A program made the position numbers and the translations under genes. 36,651 nucleotides of DNA from Candidatus Eiseniibacteriota bacterium (GTDB lineage Bacteria; Joyebacterota; Joyebacteria; Joyebacterales; Joyebacteraceae): NCBI GenBank assembly GCA_030595835.1, contig JAUVLG010000021.1, positions 1 through 36,651 of the forward strand, written 5' to 3'. The notes below the pieces were generated by a model that searched no databases, was not told the DNA's origin, and saw only the letters and a program-made list of their open reading frames with translations. Below, piece after piece: positions 21,290-29,331 of the stretch. The first letter of the stretch is position 1; every line of letters starts with the position of its first letter.

Positions 21290-21745
21290 CTAGGTGAGTT
21301 CATCCAGCTTCGCCATGATGTCGCCGGCGTGGCCCGTTATGCTGACCTTCGGCCACGCGTGCAGTATCACTCCGTTCTTGCCGATCAAGAACGTCGCGCG
21401 CCCGGCCCGTCCTGTCTCGCGGAGCACACCGTAGGCCGTGGCTATCTTCCCATCCGAGTCGGCCAGCAGGGGGAATGTCAGCTCGTTGTTCGTGGCGAAC
21501 CGCTTGTGGGATTCCACTCCATCGGTGCTGACCCCTACAACAACGGCGGAGCGCTTCTTGAGTTCAGCGAGCGCATCACGGAGCGCCCTGACCTCGCGGA
21601 TACACCCGCTCGTGTTATCGCGGACATAGAAGAACAGCACTACGTTATAACTCCCCGTGAGGTCGGAGAGCTCGATGGTGGAGCCGTCCCAGGACAGAGC
21701 CGAGAACGAGGGCGCCCTGTCGCCGGGCTTCAGACTCGCGGACAT
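21290..21745 (-). CDS. peroxiredoxin, BCP/PrxQ type, single cysteine
   Basis: This 151-residue AhpC/TSA-family peroxidase reduces hydroperoxides with a cysteine thiol. The family start LKPGDRAPSFSAL is present, and the peroxidatic site reads FFYVRDNTSGC with Cys48. In BCP proteins the motif is normally P-x-x-x-T-x-x-C; here the proline is valine (V41), while T45 and C48 remain. No other cysteine exists in the protein, so no intramolecular disulfide can form and it would act as a 1-Cys enzyme. The ATG follows GGAGG. It has its own promoter downstream of nfo and is followed 27 bases later by the two-GNAT gene. Because of the missing proline, activity is likely but not certain. Confidence 0.85.
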   Translation of the reverse strand: MSASLKPGDRAPSFSALSWDGSTIELSDLTGSYNVVLFFYVRDNTSGCIREVRALRDALAELKKRSAVVVGVSTDGVESHKRFATNNELTFPLLADSDGKIATAYGVLRETGRAGRATFLIGKNGVILHAWPKVSITGHAGDIMAKLDELT

Positions 21746-21862
21746 TGTTCCTCCACTCTCGATTCAGGTCTCCGGGCCGGACCGCCCACTGGCGACCGGT
21801 TCCCAGGGTCGCGGTCGGTCACTGCGAGCCGGCGGAGACGGTAGATCTTGCGGGGTCCAACG

Positions 21863-21891
21863 ATTGTATTCCAAGTGCGATGCCTTCGCAA
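21863..21891 (-). promoter_or_regulatory. promoter for the peroxiredoxin operon
   Basis: On the minus strand TTGCGA (four of six) and TACAAT (five of six) are exactly 17 bases apart. It lies between the nfo stop and the peroxiredoxin start, giving a leader of about 110 bases. Confidence 0.6.
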
Positions 21892-21916
21892 GCCGCAGAG
21901 CATGCCGACCACGGGG

Positions 21917-22774
21917 TCAGTTCCGGGGCCCGTTGAGTCGCCTGTCCAGCCTCTTCATCGAGGCCAGTCTCTTCCTGTCGAACTCGGGCGTCTCTCCCGG
22001 TATTTCGAAGATGAACGGCAGGTGGGAGAGGGCTTCACAGCCGACGATGTTCCGGAGCCCTCTTCTTCCCATGCGTCCCTCGGCCCACAGCGCGTGCCGG
22101 TCACGGTGTGACCCGAGGTCCGCCGAGGAGTCGTTGCCGTGAATGGCCCAGACCCTGTCCAGGCCCGGACCGGACTCGAGATCGGCCACGAGCCCGTCGA
22201 GCATCGATTTCTCCGAGAGGTCGAAACCGAACCCCCACAGGTGGGCCGTGTCGAGAACGATACCGACCCGCTCGCGCGGAAACGGAGCGACGAGCCGAGT
22301 GAGTTCGTCGACAGAGAGTCCTATCTGGGTACCCTTGCCCGCGCCGTTCTCCAGCGCCACGGTCGATTCCGGAGGTGTCTGATCCAACACCCTCTCGAGC
22401 ATGCGAACGGCGCGCTCGATCCCTTCGTCCGTGCCTGCCCCCATGTGGTTCCCGCAGTGGACGATCACGGGGCCCACGGATAGCTCGTGCGCCCGGACCA
22501 TTGCCGCCACGAGACCCCGAAGTGAGTTCGCCCGGAGGTCTGTGTCCGGCGTTGCGAGGTTGATGAGGTAGGGCGTGTGCAGGACGACGGGTCCGATGCC
22601 GGCCGTCTCGATCTCCGCGATGAACGCATCTCGCTCACGGGCGTCGAGAGCCCCCGTCGTCCAGCTCATAGGGTTTCCCGAGAAGAGCTGGATGGTCTCA
22701 CAGCCGATATCGGCCGCGTAGCGGGCCGTCGCCGGTAAATCTGCCTGTTTTGGGACGTGAATCCCGAAGCGCAT
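21917..22774 (-). CDS. nfo: endonuclease IV (AP endonuclease)
   Basis: This 285-residue TIM-barrel enzyme cuts DNA at abasic sites in base excision repair, using three zinc ions. Family segments appear in order: MRFGIHVPKQADLPATARYA; IQLFSGNPMSW; VLHTPYLINLATPD; VIVHCGNHMGAG; VALENGAGKG; VGIVLDTAHLWGFGFDL; WAIHGNDSSADLGSHRDRH; and FIFEIPGETPEFD. The metal-binding His, Glu and Asp positions are thus present. The common FHPGSH text is changed to VHCGNH, but its second histidine is kept. The ATG at 22774 is preferred to the in-frame start at 22804, because GGGGGAG lies just before it and the family begins there. It is divergent from the C25 protease gene. Confidence 0.92.
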   Translation of the reverse strand: MRFGIHVPKQADLPATARYAADIGCETIQLFSGNPMSWTTGALDARERDAFIAEIETAGIGPVVLHTPYLINLATPDTDLRANSLRGLVAAMVRAHELSVGPVIVHCGNHMGAGTDEGIERAVRMLERVLDQTPPESTVALENGAGKGTQIGLSVDELTRLVAPFPRERVGIVLDTAHLWGFGFDLSEKSMLDGLVADLESGPGLDRVWAIHGNDSSADLGSHRDRHALWAEGRMGRRGLRNIVGCEALSHLPFIFEIPGETPEFDRKRLASMKRLDRRLNGPRN

Positions 22775-22818
22775 AGACACTCCCCCGGAGACATCATAGC
22801 ACATGAGCGGCTTTTCAT

Positions 22819-22847
22819 TTGATTGTACGCTTGCTAAGTGGTATAAC
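22819..22847 (+). promoter_or_regulatory. promoter for the C25 protease gene
   Basis: TTGATT (22819-22824) and TATAAC (22842-22847) are 17 bases apart, with a five-of-six -10 box. The mRNA would begin near 22854, leaving a leader of about 195 bases. It overlaps the palindrome at 22844-22860. Confidence 0.6.
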
Positions 22848-22860
22848 CTACCATAGGTTA
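22844..22860. promoter_or_regulatory. palindromic operator candidate
   Basis: TAACCTA-CCA-TAGGTTA is a perfect 7-bp inverted repeat covering the end of the -10 box and the expected transcription start of the protease gene. A dimeric repressor bound here would block transcription. The cognate regulator is unknown. Confidence 0.5.
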
Positions 22861-23048
22861 CGGTGATTCGTGCATCCCCGTCTCATCTTGACGGCAATTC
22901 GTATCGGCGATCCCAGAACAGAGGGTCACCGGGTCCACCGGTGGCGTCGTTGGATAATCGTGTCCGATCTGAACGGACGGTACTTCGCGCCCGTCCGGGC
23001 GGCCTCCTCACGGTGAGGGAGTTGTGCGGACAGACAAGGGGGAGAGGC

Positions 23049-26000
23049 ATGAGACTGACGTCTAGTCTTCGGGTGACGGCTGTCATCGCGGTTCTGCTGC
23101 TGGCCTGCAGTGCGATGGCCGGGGTCGTGACCCGCCACATCGAGTTCTCGGAGCCGATGATCACTTCCGAGGGCGACTATCATCGAATCACAATGACCGA
23201 CGCGCGGAGCTACGGAGACCCTGGTGAGCCCAGGCTTCCCCTGACAGGCGTCAGGCTGCTGCTCCCGCCGGGCGACGTTGTCTCCGAAGTCCGCGTTATC
23301 CCGGGCCAGAGGGTCGTGCTCGGAGACGGCTATGTCATCGAGCCCGGGCAGATGCAGTATCCGCTGTCCCACGCGGGCCCACGTCAGATCGCGGAAGCGG
23401 ACTATCCCGCCGGCTCGACGTATCCGGCGGCGCTTCACTCGGACCCCGTGTCCGGGCGCTACCGCGGGTATGGCATCACGAATATCGCGCTCTCTCCTGT
23501 TGAGTATGAGGTGGGAAGCGGCACGGTCTCGTACTACACGAGCATGGACATCGAGGTCATCACCGAGCCCGATCCTACCGGCATGCGCGGCGTCGAGCAG
23601 ATGATAGTCCACGACGACGCAACGTTGGGTCGGCTGTACTCGATGATCGACAACCCGATGGACGCGATGCAGTACGCGGGCATCGAGCGTGTGGCAAAAG
23701 TCAGCCGCTCGCTGGATCCAGCGCTCGCGTACAACTACATCATCATTACGACGAACGCATGGGACGACTACCTGGACGGTTACGTCGAGTGGAGAACCCA
23801 GCGGGGCCAGAAGGTCGGTGTGTTCACCAAGGAGTGGATAGTTCTGAACTACACCGGCGACGACACACAGATGCAGATCAGGAACTTCGTCATCGACGCG
23901 TACAACACGTGGACGCCCGACTACGTTCTGATCGTCGGCGACGGCGAGCCCTCGGACAGCAACGGCGTTCCGGTGCGGGGTTTCTACGCCACTGCCTACG
24001 GTGAAACTGACAGCAACATCGCCTCCGACCTTTACTACTCGGCCCTCGACGGCACGTGGAATGCCGACGGCGACGGCTACTACGGCGAGATCGGAGAAGA
24101 GGACTTTTACCCCGAGGTCGGTATCGGTCGCGTCGCCTGCAGCAGTGCCGCCGACATCGCCAACTTCGTCACGAAGACCCAGCGCTATTCGGACACGCCT
24201 ATCGTCTCCGAGTGCGACGAGGCCCTGATGGTCGGTGAGCTGCTCTGGACCGGCAGCCCCAACACCTATGGGGGAACCTACAAAGACGAGATCATGAACG
24301 GCGGGACGTACAACGGATACACCACGACGGGTTTCCCGGGCACGATGAACGTCGGGACGCTCTACGACCGCGACGTGGGTAGCTGGACAAAGGCGACCCT
24401 TATCAACCTGATGGAAACGGGAATGAACATCGTCAACCATCTGGGCCATTGTAACGTCGACTGGTTCATGAACATGTCGAGCGCCGATATCCCCTCGTTC
24501 GACAACGACGGCACGGTTCACAGCCTGAACTTCGTCTACAGCCAGGGCTGCTACGGTGGGTCATTCGACAACCGGCTTATCGGCGGCGGCTACGGCGGCG
24601 ACTGTTTCTCTGAGAACTTCGCGTGTGACGACGGCGGCGCGGTCGCCATTGTCTCGAACACGCGTTACGGCTGGGGCGATCCGGGCGGCACGGACGGCTC
24701 GTCGCAGTTCTTCGACCGCGAGTTCTTCGATGCCATCTTCGGTGAGGACATCTACACGCTCGGGTATGTCAACGATGACTCGAAGATCGACGTCCTCTGG
24801 GCCATCAATACCGGTGCGAACAGGTGGTGCTACTACGAGCTGACGCTGTTCGGAGACCCGGCCATGGAACTATGGACGGCCGAGCCCATCGCGCTGACGG
24901 CGACGCACAGCCCGACCGTGATGGTGAGTCAGCCGGACTTCGAGGTCAACGTCACTGATGCCTCGCGCGGTGCGGTCGAGGGCGCCATCGTCACCGTCTA
25001 CACGGACGACCTCTCGGTCTACGATACGGGTGTCACGGACGGCACTGGAGCGGTGACGCTGCATCCTAATGCTACGTCGATCGGGACGCTGCACGTCAAG
25101 GCGACGGTCAACAATCACCTGGTCAGTGACACGACGGCGGACATCATTCCCACGTCCGGGGTGTATCTTGCTCTGGACAGCTACACCATCGATGACGATA
25201 CCACGGGGGGGAGCAACGGCAACGATGACGGCAACGTCGGCGCCAGTGAGACCATTGAGTTCCCCGTCACCATCGGCAATTTCGGAACGGATATGGCCTA
25301 CGGCGTCACCGCGACGCTCTCCTCGAGCAGCAGCCGAATCGACATCCAGGACGCATACAAAGAGTTTGGCGACATCGCGGGCAGCGGCACGGCGACGAGC
25401 CCGGACGGCTTCGTGTTCTTGGTCGATTCCGACACGCCTGATGGCGAGGTGATCCCTCTCACGCTGACGATGAGCGACTCCGCGAGTCGGGAGACGTGGG
25501 AATCCTACATCAATATCATCGTTCACGCGCCGGTCATTGATGCACAGGGTTACGTCGTGGACGATCCGCCCACCGGGGGCAACGGCAACGGTTGCTTCGA
25601 GGCCGGTGAGACCGTCGAGATCACGGTGACGCTCGAGAACACCGGAAGCGTGATGAGCACAGGGCTCACGGGCACGCTGACGACGACCGATCCCAACGCC
25701 ACCATACTCGATGGCACGGCTGCGATCGTGTTCCTCAATCCGGACAGCAGCGGTGTGTTGTCGCCCAATTTCACCGTCCTGCTGTCGCCTGTTACGCCAC
25801 AGGGTCACGAGGTGGTGTTCGACCTGGCGATCGGAGCAGACTGGGGTTACTCATCGAGCGCTCAAGTGTCGCTTATCACGAACGGCGATTTCGTCGACGA
25901 CATCGAGACTGGTGAGGGCGAGTGGACGCACGACAACGTCACGACAGGGTTTGGTGACCAGTGGCACATCGATTCCTACCGCTCACACTCGACGACACAC

Positions 26001-26741
26001 AGCTGGAAGTTCGGCGGCTCGGGCTCGGGCACGTACGGTGATTCCTCGGACGGTGTTCTCGTCAGCAAGCCCCTTTGCCTGGGCGCGGACGGTGAGATGA
26101 CGTTCTGGCACTGGATGGCGGTGGAAGAGGAGAGCGCGACCTCCGCGTGGGACTGCGGTCTTGTTGAGATCTCGATCGACGACGGCGAGACCTGGGACGT
26201 TCTCTATCCGGATGGTGGATACAGCCATGCGAAGAACGACAACAACGCGAACCCGCTGCCCGAAGGCACGCCGTGCTGGTCCGGCAGCTTCACCTGGCGA
26301 CAGGAGACCTTCGACCTGACGAGCTACGAGGACGCGAAGGTCCAGATACGGTTCCACTTCGCGTCAGACGGTTACGTCACGCTCGAAGGCTGGTATGTGG
26401 ATGACATCAGCATTACATCCACTCTGCCGCAGACCTCCGTGCCCGAGGGTGAGGAGATCCCCAGGACGTTCGCTCTCAGGCAGAACGCCCCGAACCCCTT
26501 CAATCCGGTCACGGTAATCCAGTATCAGCTTCCGAGAGAGACACACGTGACGATCGACGTGTTCAGTATCGCCGGCAAGCTGGTCGCGACGCTCGTTGAT
26601 GAAGAGCAGGATGCGGGTGTCAAGGCGGTCACGTGGGACGGCACAAGCGCGACGGGGGAGAAGGTCGCAAGCGGCATCTACATGTACAGGATGCAGGCGG
26701 GCGATCACACCTCCAGGAAGATGATGGTCCTTCTGAAGTAG
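23049..26741 (+). CDS. secreted C25 (gingipain-type) protease, FlgD-like C-terminus
   Basis: This 1230-residue secreted cysteine protease has a signal peptide (residues 1-25, ending AMAG). A gingipain-type propeptide and catalytic domain follow, with the catalytic His467 in NHLGHCNVDW and Cys501 in FVYSQGCYGGSFDN. Behind it lie beta-sandwich regions (FGDPAMELWTAEPI; then two CARDB-like units, FPVTIGNFGTDMAYGVTATL and VEITVTLENTGSVMSTGLTG). Next is an immune-inhibitor-A/MAM-like jelly-roll (about 950-1120; LEGWYVDDISI). The last 85 residues are a FlgD-like Ig fold (LRQNAPNPFNPVTVIQYQLP; ASGIYMYRMQ) used as a C-terminal sorting or anchoring tag in FCB-group phyla. The ATG at 23049 follows GGGGGAGAGG; the in-frame GTG at 22863 is rejected because it hides the signal peptide. 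It probably digests extracellular proteins. Monocistronic. Confidence 0.93.
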   Translation: MRLTSSLRVTAVIAVLLLACSAMAGVVTRHIEFSEPMITSEGDYHRITMTDARSYGDPGEPRLPLTGVRLLLPPGDVVSEVRVIPGQRVVLGDGYVIEPGQMQYPLSHAGPRQIAEADYPAGSTYPAALHSDPVSGRYRGYGITNIALSPVEYEVGSGTVSYYTSMDIEVITEPDPTGMRGVEQMIVHDDATLGRLYSMIDNPMDAMQYAGIERVAKVSRSLDPALAYNYIIITTNAWDDYLDGYVEWRTQRGQKVGVFTKEWIVLNYTGDDTQMQIRNFVIDAYNTWTPDYVLIVGDGEPSDSNGVPVRGFYATAYGETDSNIASDLYYSALDGTWNADGDGYYGEIGEEDFYPEVGIGRVACSSAADIANFVTKTQRYSDTPIVSECDEALMVGELLWTGSPNTYGGTYKDEIMNGGTYNGYTTTGFPGTMNVGTLYDRDVGSWTKATLINLMETGMNIVNHLGHCNVDWFMNMSSADIPSFDNDGTVHSLNFVYSQGCYGGSFDNRLIGGGYGGDCFSENFACDDGGAVAIVSNTRYGWGDPGGTDGSSQFFDREFFDAIFGEDIYTLGYVNDDSKIDVLWAINTGANRWCYYELTLFGDPAMELWTAEPIALTATHSPTVMVSQPDFEVNVTDASRGAVEGAIVTVYTDDLSVYDTGVTDGTGAVTLHPNATSIGTLHVKATVNNHLVSDTTADIIPTSGVYLALDSYTIDDDTTGGSNGNDDGNVGASETIEFPVTIGNFGTDMAYGVTATLSSSSSRIDIQDAYKEFGDIAGSGTATSPDGFVFLVDSDTPDGEVIPLTLTMSDSASRETWESYINIIVHAPVIDAQGYVVDDPPTGGNGNGCFEAGETVEITVTLENTGSVMSTGLTGTLTTTDPNATILDGTAAIVFLNPDSSGVLSPNFTVLLSPVTPQGHEVVFDLAIGADWGYSSSAQVSLITNGDFVDDIETGEGEWTHDNVTTGFGDQWHIDSYRSHSTTHSWKFGGSGSGTYGDSSDGVLVSKPLCLGADGEMTFWHWMAVEEESATSAWDCGLVEISIDDGETWDVLYPDGGYSHAKNDNNANPLPEGTPCWSGSFTWRQETFDLTSYEDAKVQIRFHFASDGYVTLEGWYVDDISITSTLPQTSVPEGEEIPRTFALRQNAPNPFNPVTVIQYQLPRETHVTIDVFSIAGKLVATLVDEEQDAGVKAVTWDGTSATGEKVASGIYMYRMQAGDHTSRKMMVLLK

Positions 26742-26751
26742 CCTCTTTCTC

Positions 26752-26800
26752 AACGGGGCGGGGAGTCGTGTGTTCGCACTCGTCTCCTCGCCCCGTTTCT
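26752..26800 (+). terminator. strong terminator of the C25 protease gene
   Basis: A long imperfect hairpin begins about ten bases after the stop. The outer stem is AACGGGGCG / CGCCCCGTT, continued by GGAG / CTCC, and the tip is GTG-TTCG-CAC with a UUCG tetraloop. TTTCTGTTG follows. Confidence 0.85.
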
Positions 26801-26888
26801 GTTGCCCCAGCCTCTCGGGACGCCGTGTGGGCCTGAGCAGCCGGGGGTTCCCGGTGGGGGCGGTGGCCGGCCTTTGCGCACAGCCGAG

Positions 26889-26917
26889 TTGCGCTAACGT
26901 GACTATCTGAGTAAATT
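26889..26917 (+). promoter_or_regulatory. weak promoter candidate for the OtsB-like gene
   Basis: TTGCGC and TAAATT are 17 bases apart, in a spot that becomes AT-richer before the gene. Only three and four consensus positions match. Confidence 0.3.
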
Positions 26918-27000
26918 TGTGGAAGTGGTCAGACGAAGCCACGAGGACCGGTTGGGCCTACAGGCACACGAGCAAGTGCGCGGATTCGACGGAGGAACGG

Positions 27001-27891
27001 GTGGTCATAAAGGCCGCAGGATTGTCCTACCCCAGGCACGTTTCAGAAGAGGTGGATCTCCTGGCCCGCGCGCTTGGCGCGGCCGCGGAGGTGTTCCTGT
27101 TTCTGGACTACGGCGGGACTCTCGCGCCGGGGGCGCCCGGCGAGATGCTCCACCCGGAACCGGGGGTGCTGACGAAGCTGGAGCAGCTCGGGAACGAGGA
27201 GTTCTTCTCGGTCTTCGTGTTGAGCGGACGGACGGTTGGCGAACTCGATGCGGTCCTCGGGGTTGAGAACATCGGCCTGATAGGGCAGCGAGGGTTCGAG
27301 ATACGCCAGCCGTACTCCGAGATCGAGCACCCCGTGGACCCGGAGTCCCTCGGTGGCCTGATCCACCATCTCGAACTTGACGCCCACGGACGCCTGGAAC
27401 GATTTCGGGGTGTCTCGATCGAAAACAGGGGCTTCGCGCTAGCCCTGCATCTGAATCACGGGGATCCAAGTCTCGATCGCGAGGCCAGCCGGGAGTTCCT
27501 GCGCCTGGTGCGCGATCTGGATGTGAATCGCCAACTGGAGGTTCTCTACGGCGATCGGACGGTGGAGGCGAGGTTGGCCGGATGGCACAAGGGCGACGCC
27601 ATCAGCCACATCCTCAAAGCGGCCGACGTGGACGATTCACTTGCCATCTACATTGGTGACGACGTAACCGATGAAGAGGCCTTCAGGGCAGTCAGGGAAT
27701 GGGCTGAGATCGACGATCTCGAGGAACCGTGGTTCATGCCCGGCGACGAAGAAGAGGAGCCGCCCCACGCGCTCACGATACTCGTCGCGGAGCAGCCCCG
27801 TCCGACCACGGCTTCGCTCTTTGTTCGCGGGCCACACGAGGTCTATGAGTTCCTGTCCTCACTTGCGGCCATCGCGTCTGCTCTTCTGTAG
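27001..27891 (+). CDS. trehalose-phosphatase-like HAD protein, altered motif I
   Basis: This 296-residue cytoplasmic protein resembles OtsB, which removes phosphate from trehalose 6-phosphate. HAD motif II (VFVLSGR), motif III lysine (AGWHKGDAI) and motif IV (YIGDDVTDEEAF) are intact and typical of OtsB. Motif I reads FLDYGGTLAP instead of the usual DYDGTLAP. The nucleophile Asp36 is kept, but the second aspartate, which protonates the leaving group, is Gly38 (GGC rather than GAC). Activity may thus be low or changed. No trehalose-phosphate synthase (OtsA) is adjacent. The GTG start at 27001 follows GGAGG; a TTG at 26917 would add an unconserved leader. Confidence 0.8.
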   Translation: MVIKAAGLSYPRHVSEEVDLLARALGAAAEVFLFLDYGGTLAPGAPGEMLHPEPGVLTKLEQLGNEEFFSVFVLSGRTVGELDAVLGVENIGLIGQRGFEIRQPYSEIEHPVDPESLGGLIHHLELDAHGRLERFRGVSIENRGFALALHLNHGDPSLDREASREFLRLVRDLDVNRQLEVLYGDRTVEARLAGWHKGDAISHILKAADVDDSLAIYIGDDVTDEEAFRAVREWAEIDDLEEPWFMPGDEEEEPPHALTILVAEQPRPTTASLFVRGPHEVYEFLSSLAAIASALL

Positions 27892-27895
27892 ATCC

Positions 27896-27917
27896 GGCAG
27901 CCTGATCAACAGGTGCC
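27896..27917. terminator. weak convergent hairpin
   Basis: GGCA(G)CCTG / CAGGTGCC forms an 8-bp stem with one bulge and a 5-base loop, just after the OtsB-like stop and facing the convergent usp gene. No T-run follows. Confidence 0.4.
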
Positions 27918-27950
27918 CTCTCGCACCCCGACCACTTCTTCACAGATCCT

Positions 27951-28376
27951 CTAGCGTCCCCTGACCAATAGCACGGAACAGCTCGCCTGTTCGGCCACCG
28001 CCGCACTCACTCTGCCCATGGCCCTGCCCTGGTCCGGAGTTCTGCCCCTGACGCCGACCACGATGAGGTCGGCCCCAAGCTCTCCGGCGTACGCGACTAT
28101 CGCCTCCGTGGGGTGTCCCTTTTTTAGGAGCCTGGTCTCAGCCGTAACGGTGGCCTTTTCGGCAACGCCGGCAGCGTGCGAGAGGATCTTCTCGGCGTCT
28201 CCTTCCAGGGCTTCCTCCAGCTCGTCGGCGAGGTCCACCTTGTAGTGATCCGGGATGTGAAAGGCGTGGCAGATGCTCAGCGTCGAGCCGTGGGCCCGCG
28301 CCACCTCTGCTGCCGCTTCGACGGCTCGGTCCGAGTTCGTTGATCCATCCACCGCCACAAGAATCCTCTCGAACAT
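27951..28376 (-). CDS. universal stress protein, UspA family
   Basis: This 141-residue cytoplasmic protein has the Usp alpha/beta fold. It opens with MFERILVAVDGSTNSDRAVE, and the nucleotide-binding region is GVRGRTPDQGRAMGRVSAAV, followed by SCSVLLVR. It fits G-2x-G-9x-G, but the usual Ser/Thr after the last Gly is Arg, so ATP binding is less certain. The ATG at 28376 was chosen because GGAG lies eight bases before it; the TTG at 28379 is unlikely. It begins 25 bases after the MscS stop. The pairing suggests joint stress expression, which is inference. Confidence 0.9.
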   Translation of the reverse strand: MFERILVAVDGSTNSDRAVEAAAEVARAHGSTLSICHAFHIPDHYKVDLADELEEALEGDAEKILSHAAGVAEKATVTAETRLLKKGHPTEAIVAYAGELGADLIVVGVRGRTPDQGRAMGRVSAAVAEQASCSVLLVRGR

Positions 28377-28401
28377 CAATGGTCTCCTGTTGTCGTGGTC
28401 G

Positions 28402-29310
28402 TCAGGCGTCGTCGCGCTCCACCTTCACCCGCATGATCCCGTCCATCGGGGCCGCATCACCCAGGTAGATGGTGGTGTGCGGGAATGGGATCTCGATGCC
28501 CTTGGCGTCGAACGTGTTCTTCACCCTGCGTCTGAACTCCCGCCCGACGGTCCACTGCTTCACCGGCTGCGTCGTGAACATCACCCTGATGATGACCGCC
28601 GAGTCCGCGAAGTCCTGAACGCCCAACACCTCCAGCGGCGCCGTGATCATCGATGCGAATTTGGAGTCGGCCGCGAGCTCGTCACCTATCTCCTTCAGGA
28701 TGTGCATCACATCGTCGACGCTCTCCTTGTACGCGACGCCGATATCGAGCACGAAGCGGGACCACTGTCGCGTCTTGTTCGTCACGACGTCGATGGCGCC
28801 GTTAGGGATGATGTGAACGTTTCCCTCGTAGTCGCGGAGGGTGGTGGCCCGCAGGGTTATTTTCTCAACCAGACCGGATGCACCGGCGGCCTGGACAACA
28901 TCGCCGACGTTGTACTGGTTTTCGATGAGCACGAACATGCCCGCGATGAAATCCTTGACCAGCGACTGAGCGCCGAAGCCGACGGCAAGCCCCATGAGGC
29001 CGACACCGGCGAGGATCGGGCCGATATCGATCCCAAGCTCCTTCAAGACCATCATGACAGCGACGCCCCACACCATGATGCGCGTGATGTTCCTGATGAC
29101 CTTCCCGAGGGTGGCGGCCTGCTTCTCGCGCTCGTTCATCGTGGACGGATCGTTGTCCTCGAACGCCTGCTCCACGCGTCGCGTGACGAAGGTGGCGAGA
29201 CGTACGACGACCAGTGCGCCCACGAGCATCAGGATCGCCTTCAGACCGCTGGACATAAGCCACTTGACGATGGCCTCGACGTCCACGATCTCGCTCCAAT
29301 TCACTGACAT
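28402..29310 (-). CDS. small-conductance mechanosensitive channel, MscS family
   Basis: This 302-residue inner-membrane channel opens under membrane tension to release solutes after osmotic downshock. Three transmembrane helices are visible: residues about 20-40, 75-95, and the pore helix with GVGLMGLAVGFGAQSLVKDF, where the Gly/Ala pattern lines the pore. The cytoplasmic beta domain follows with YNVGDVVQAAG, ITLRATTLRDYEGNVHIIPN and the C-terminal FPHTTIYL. The length is close to E. coli MscS (286). It sits 21 bases after an M29 aminopeptidase gene and before usp in a four-gene run on the minus strand. Confidence 0.92.
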   Translation of the reverse strand: MSVNWSEIVDVEAIVKWLMSSGLKAILMLVGALVVVRLATFVTRRVEQAFEDNDPSTMNEREKQAATLGKVIRNITRIMVWGVAVMMVLKELGIDIGPILAGVGLMGLAVGFGAQSLVKDFIAGMFVLIENQYNVGDVVQAAGASGLVEKITLRATTLRDYEGNVHIIPNGAIDVVTNKTRQWSRFVLDIGVAYKESVDDVMHILKEIGDELAADSKFASMITAPLEVLGVQDFADSAVIIRVMFTTQPVKQWTVGREFRRRVKNTFDAKGIEIPFPHTTIYLGDAAPMDGIMRVKVERDDA

Positions 29311-29331
29311 ACAGACCTCCGGAACACGTCG

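Noticed and set aside
22926-24521. Open frame of 531 codons opposite the C25 protease gene
   Set aside because: The plus-strand gene has a signal peptide, catalytic motifs and a terminator. The opposite frame has only composition-driven Val/Arg/Asp text.
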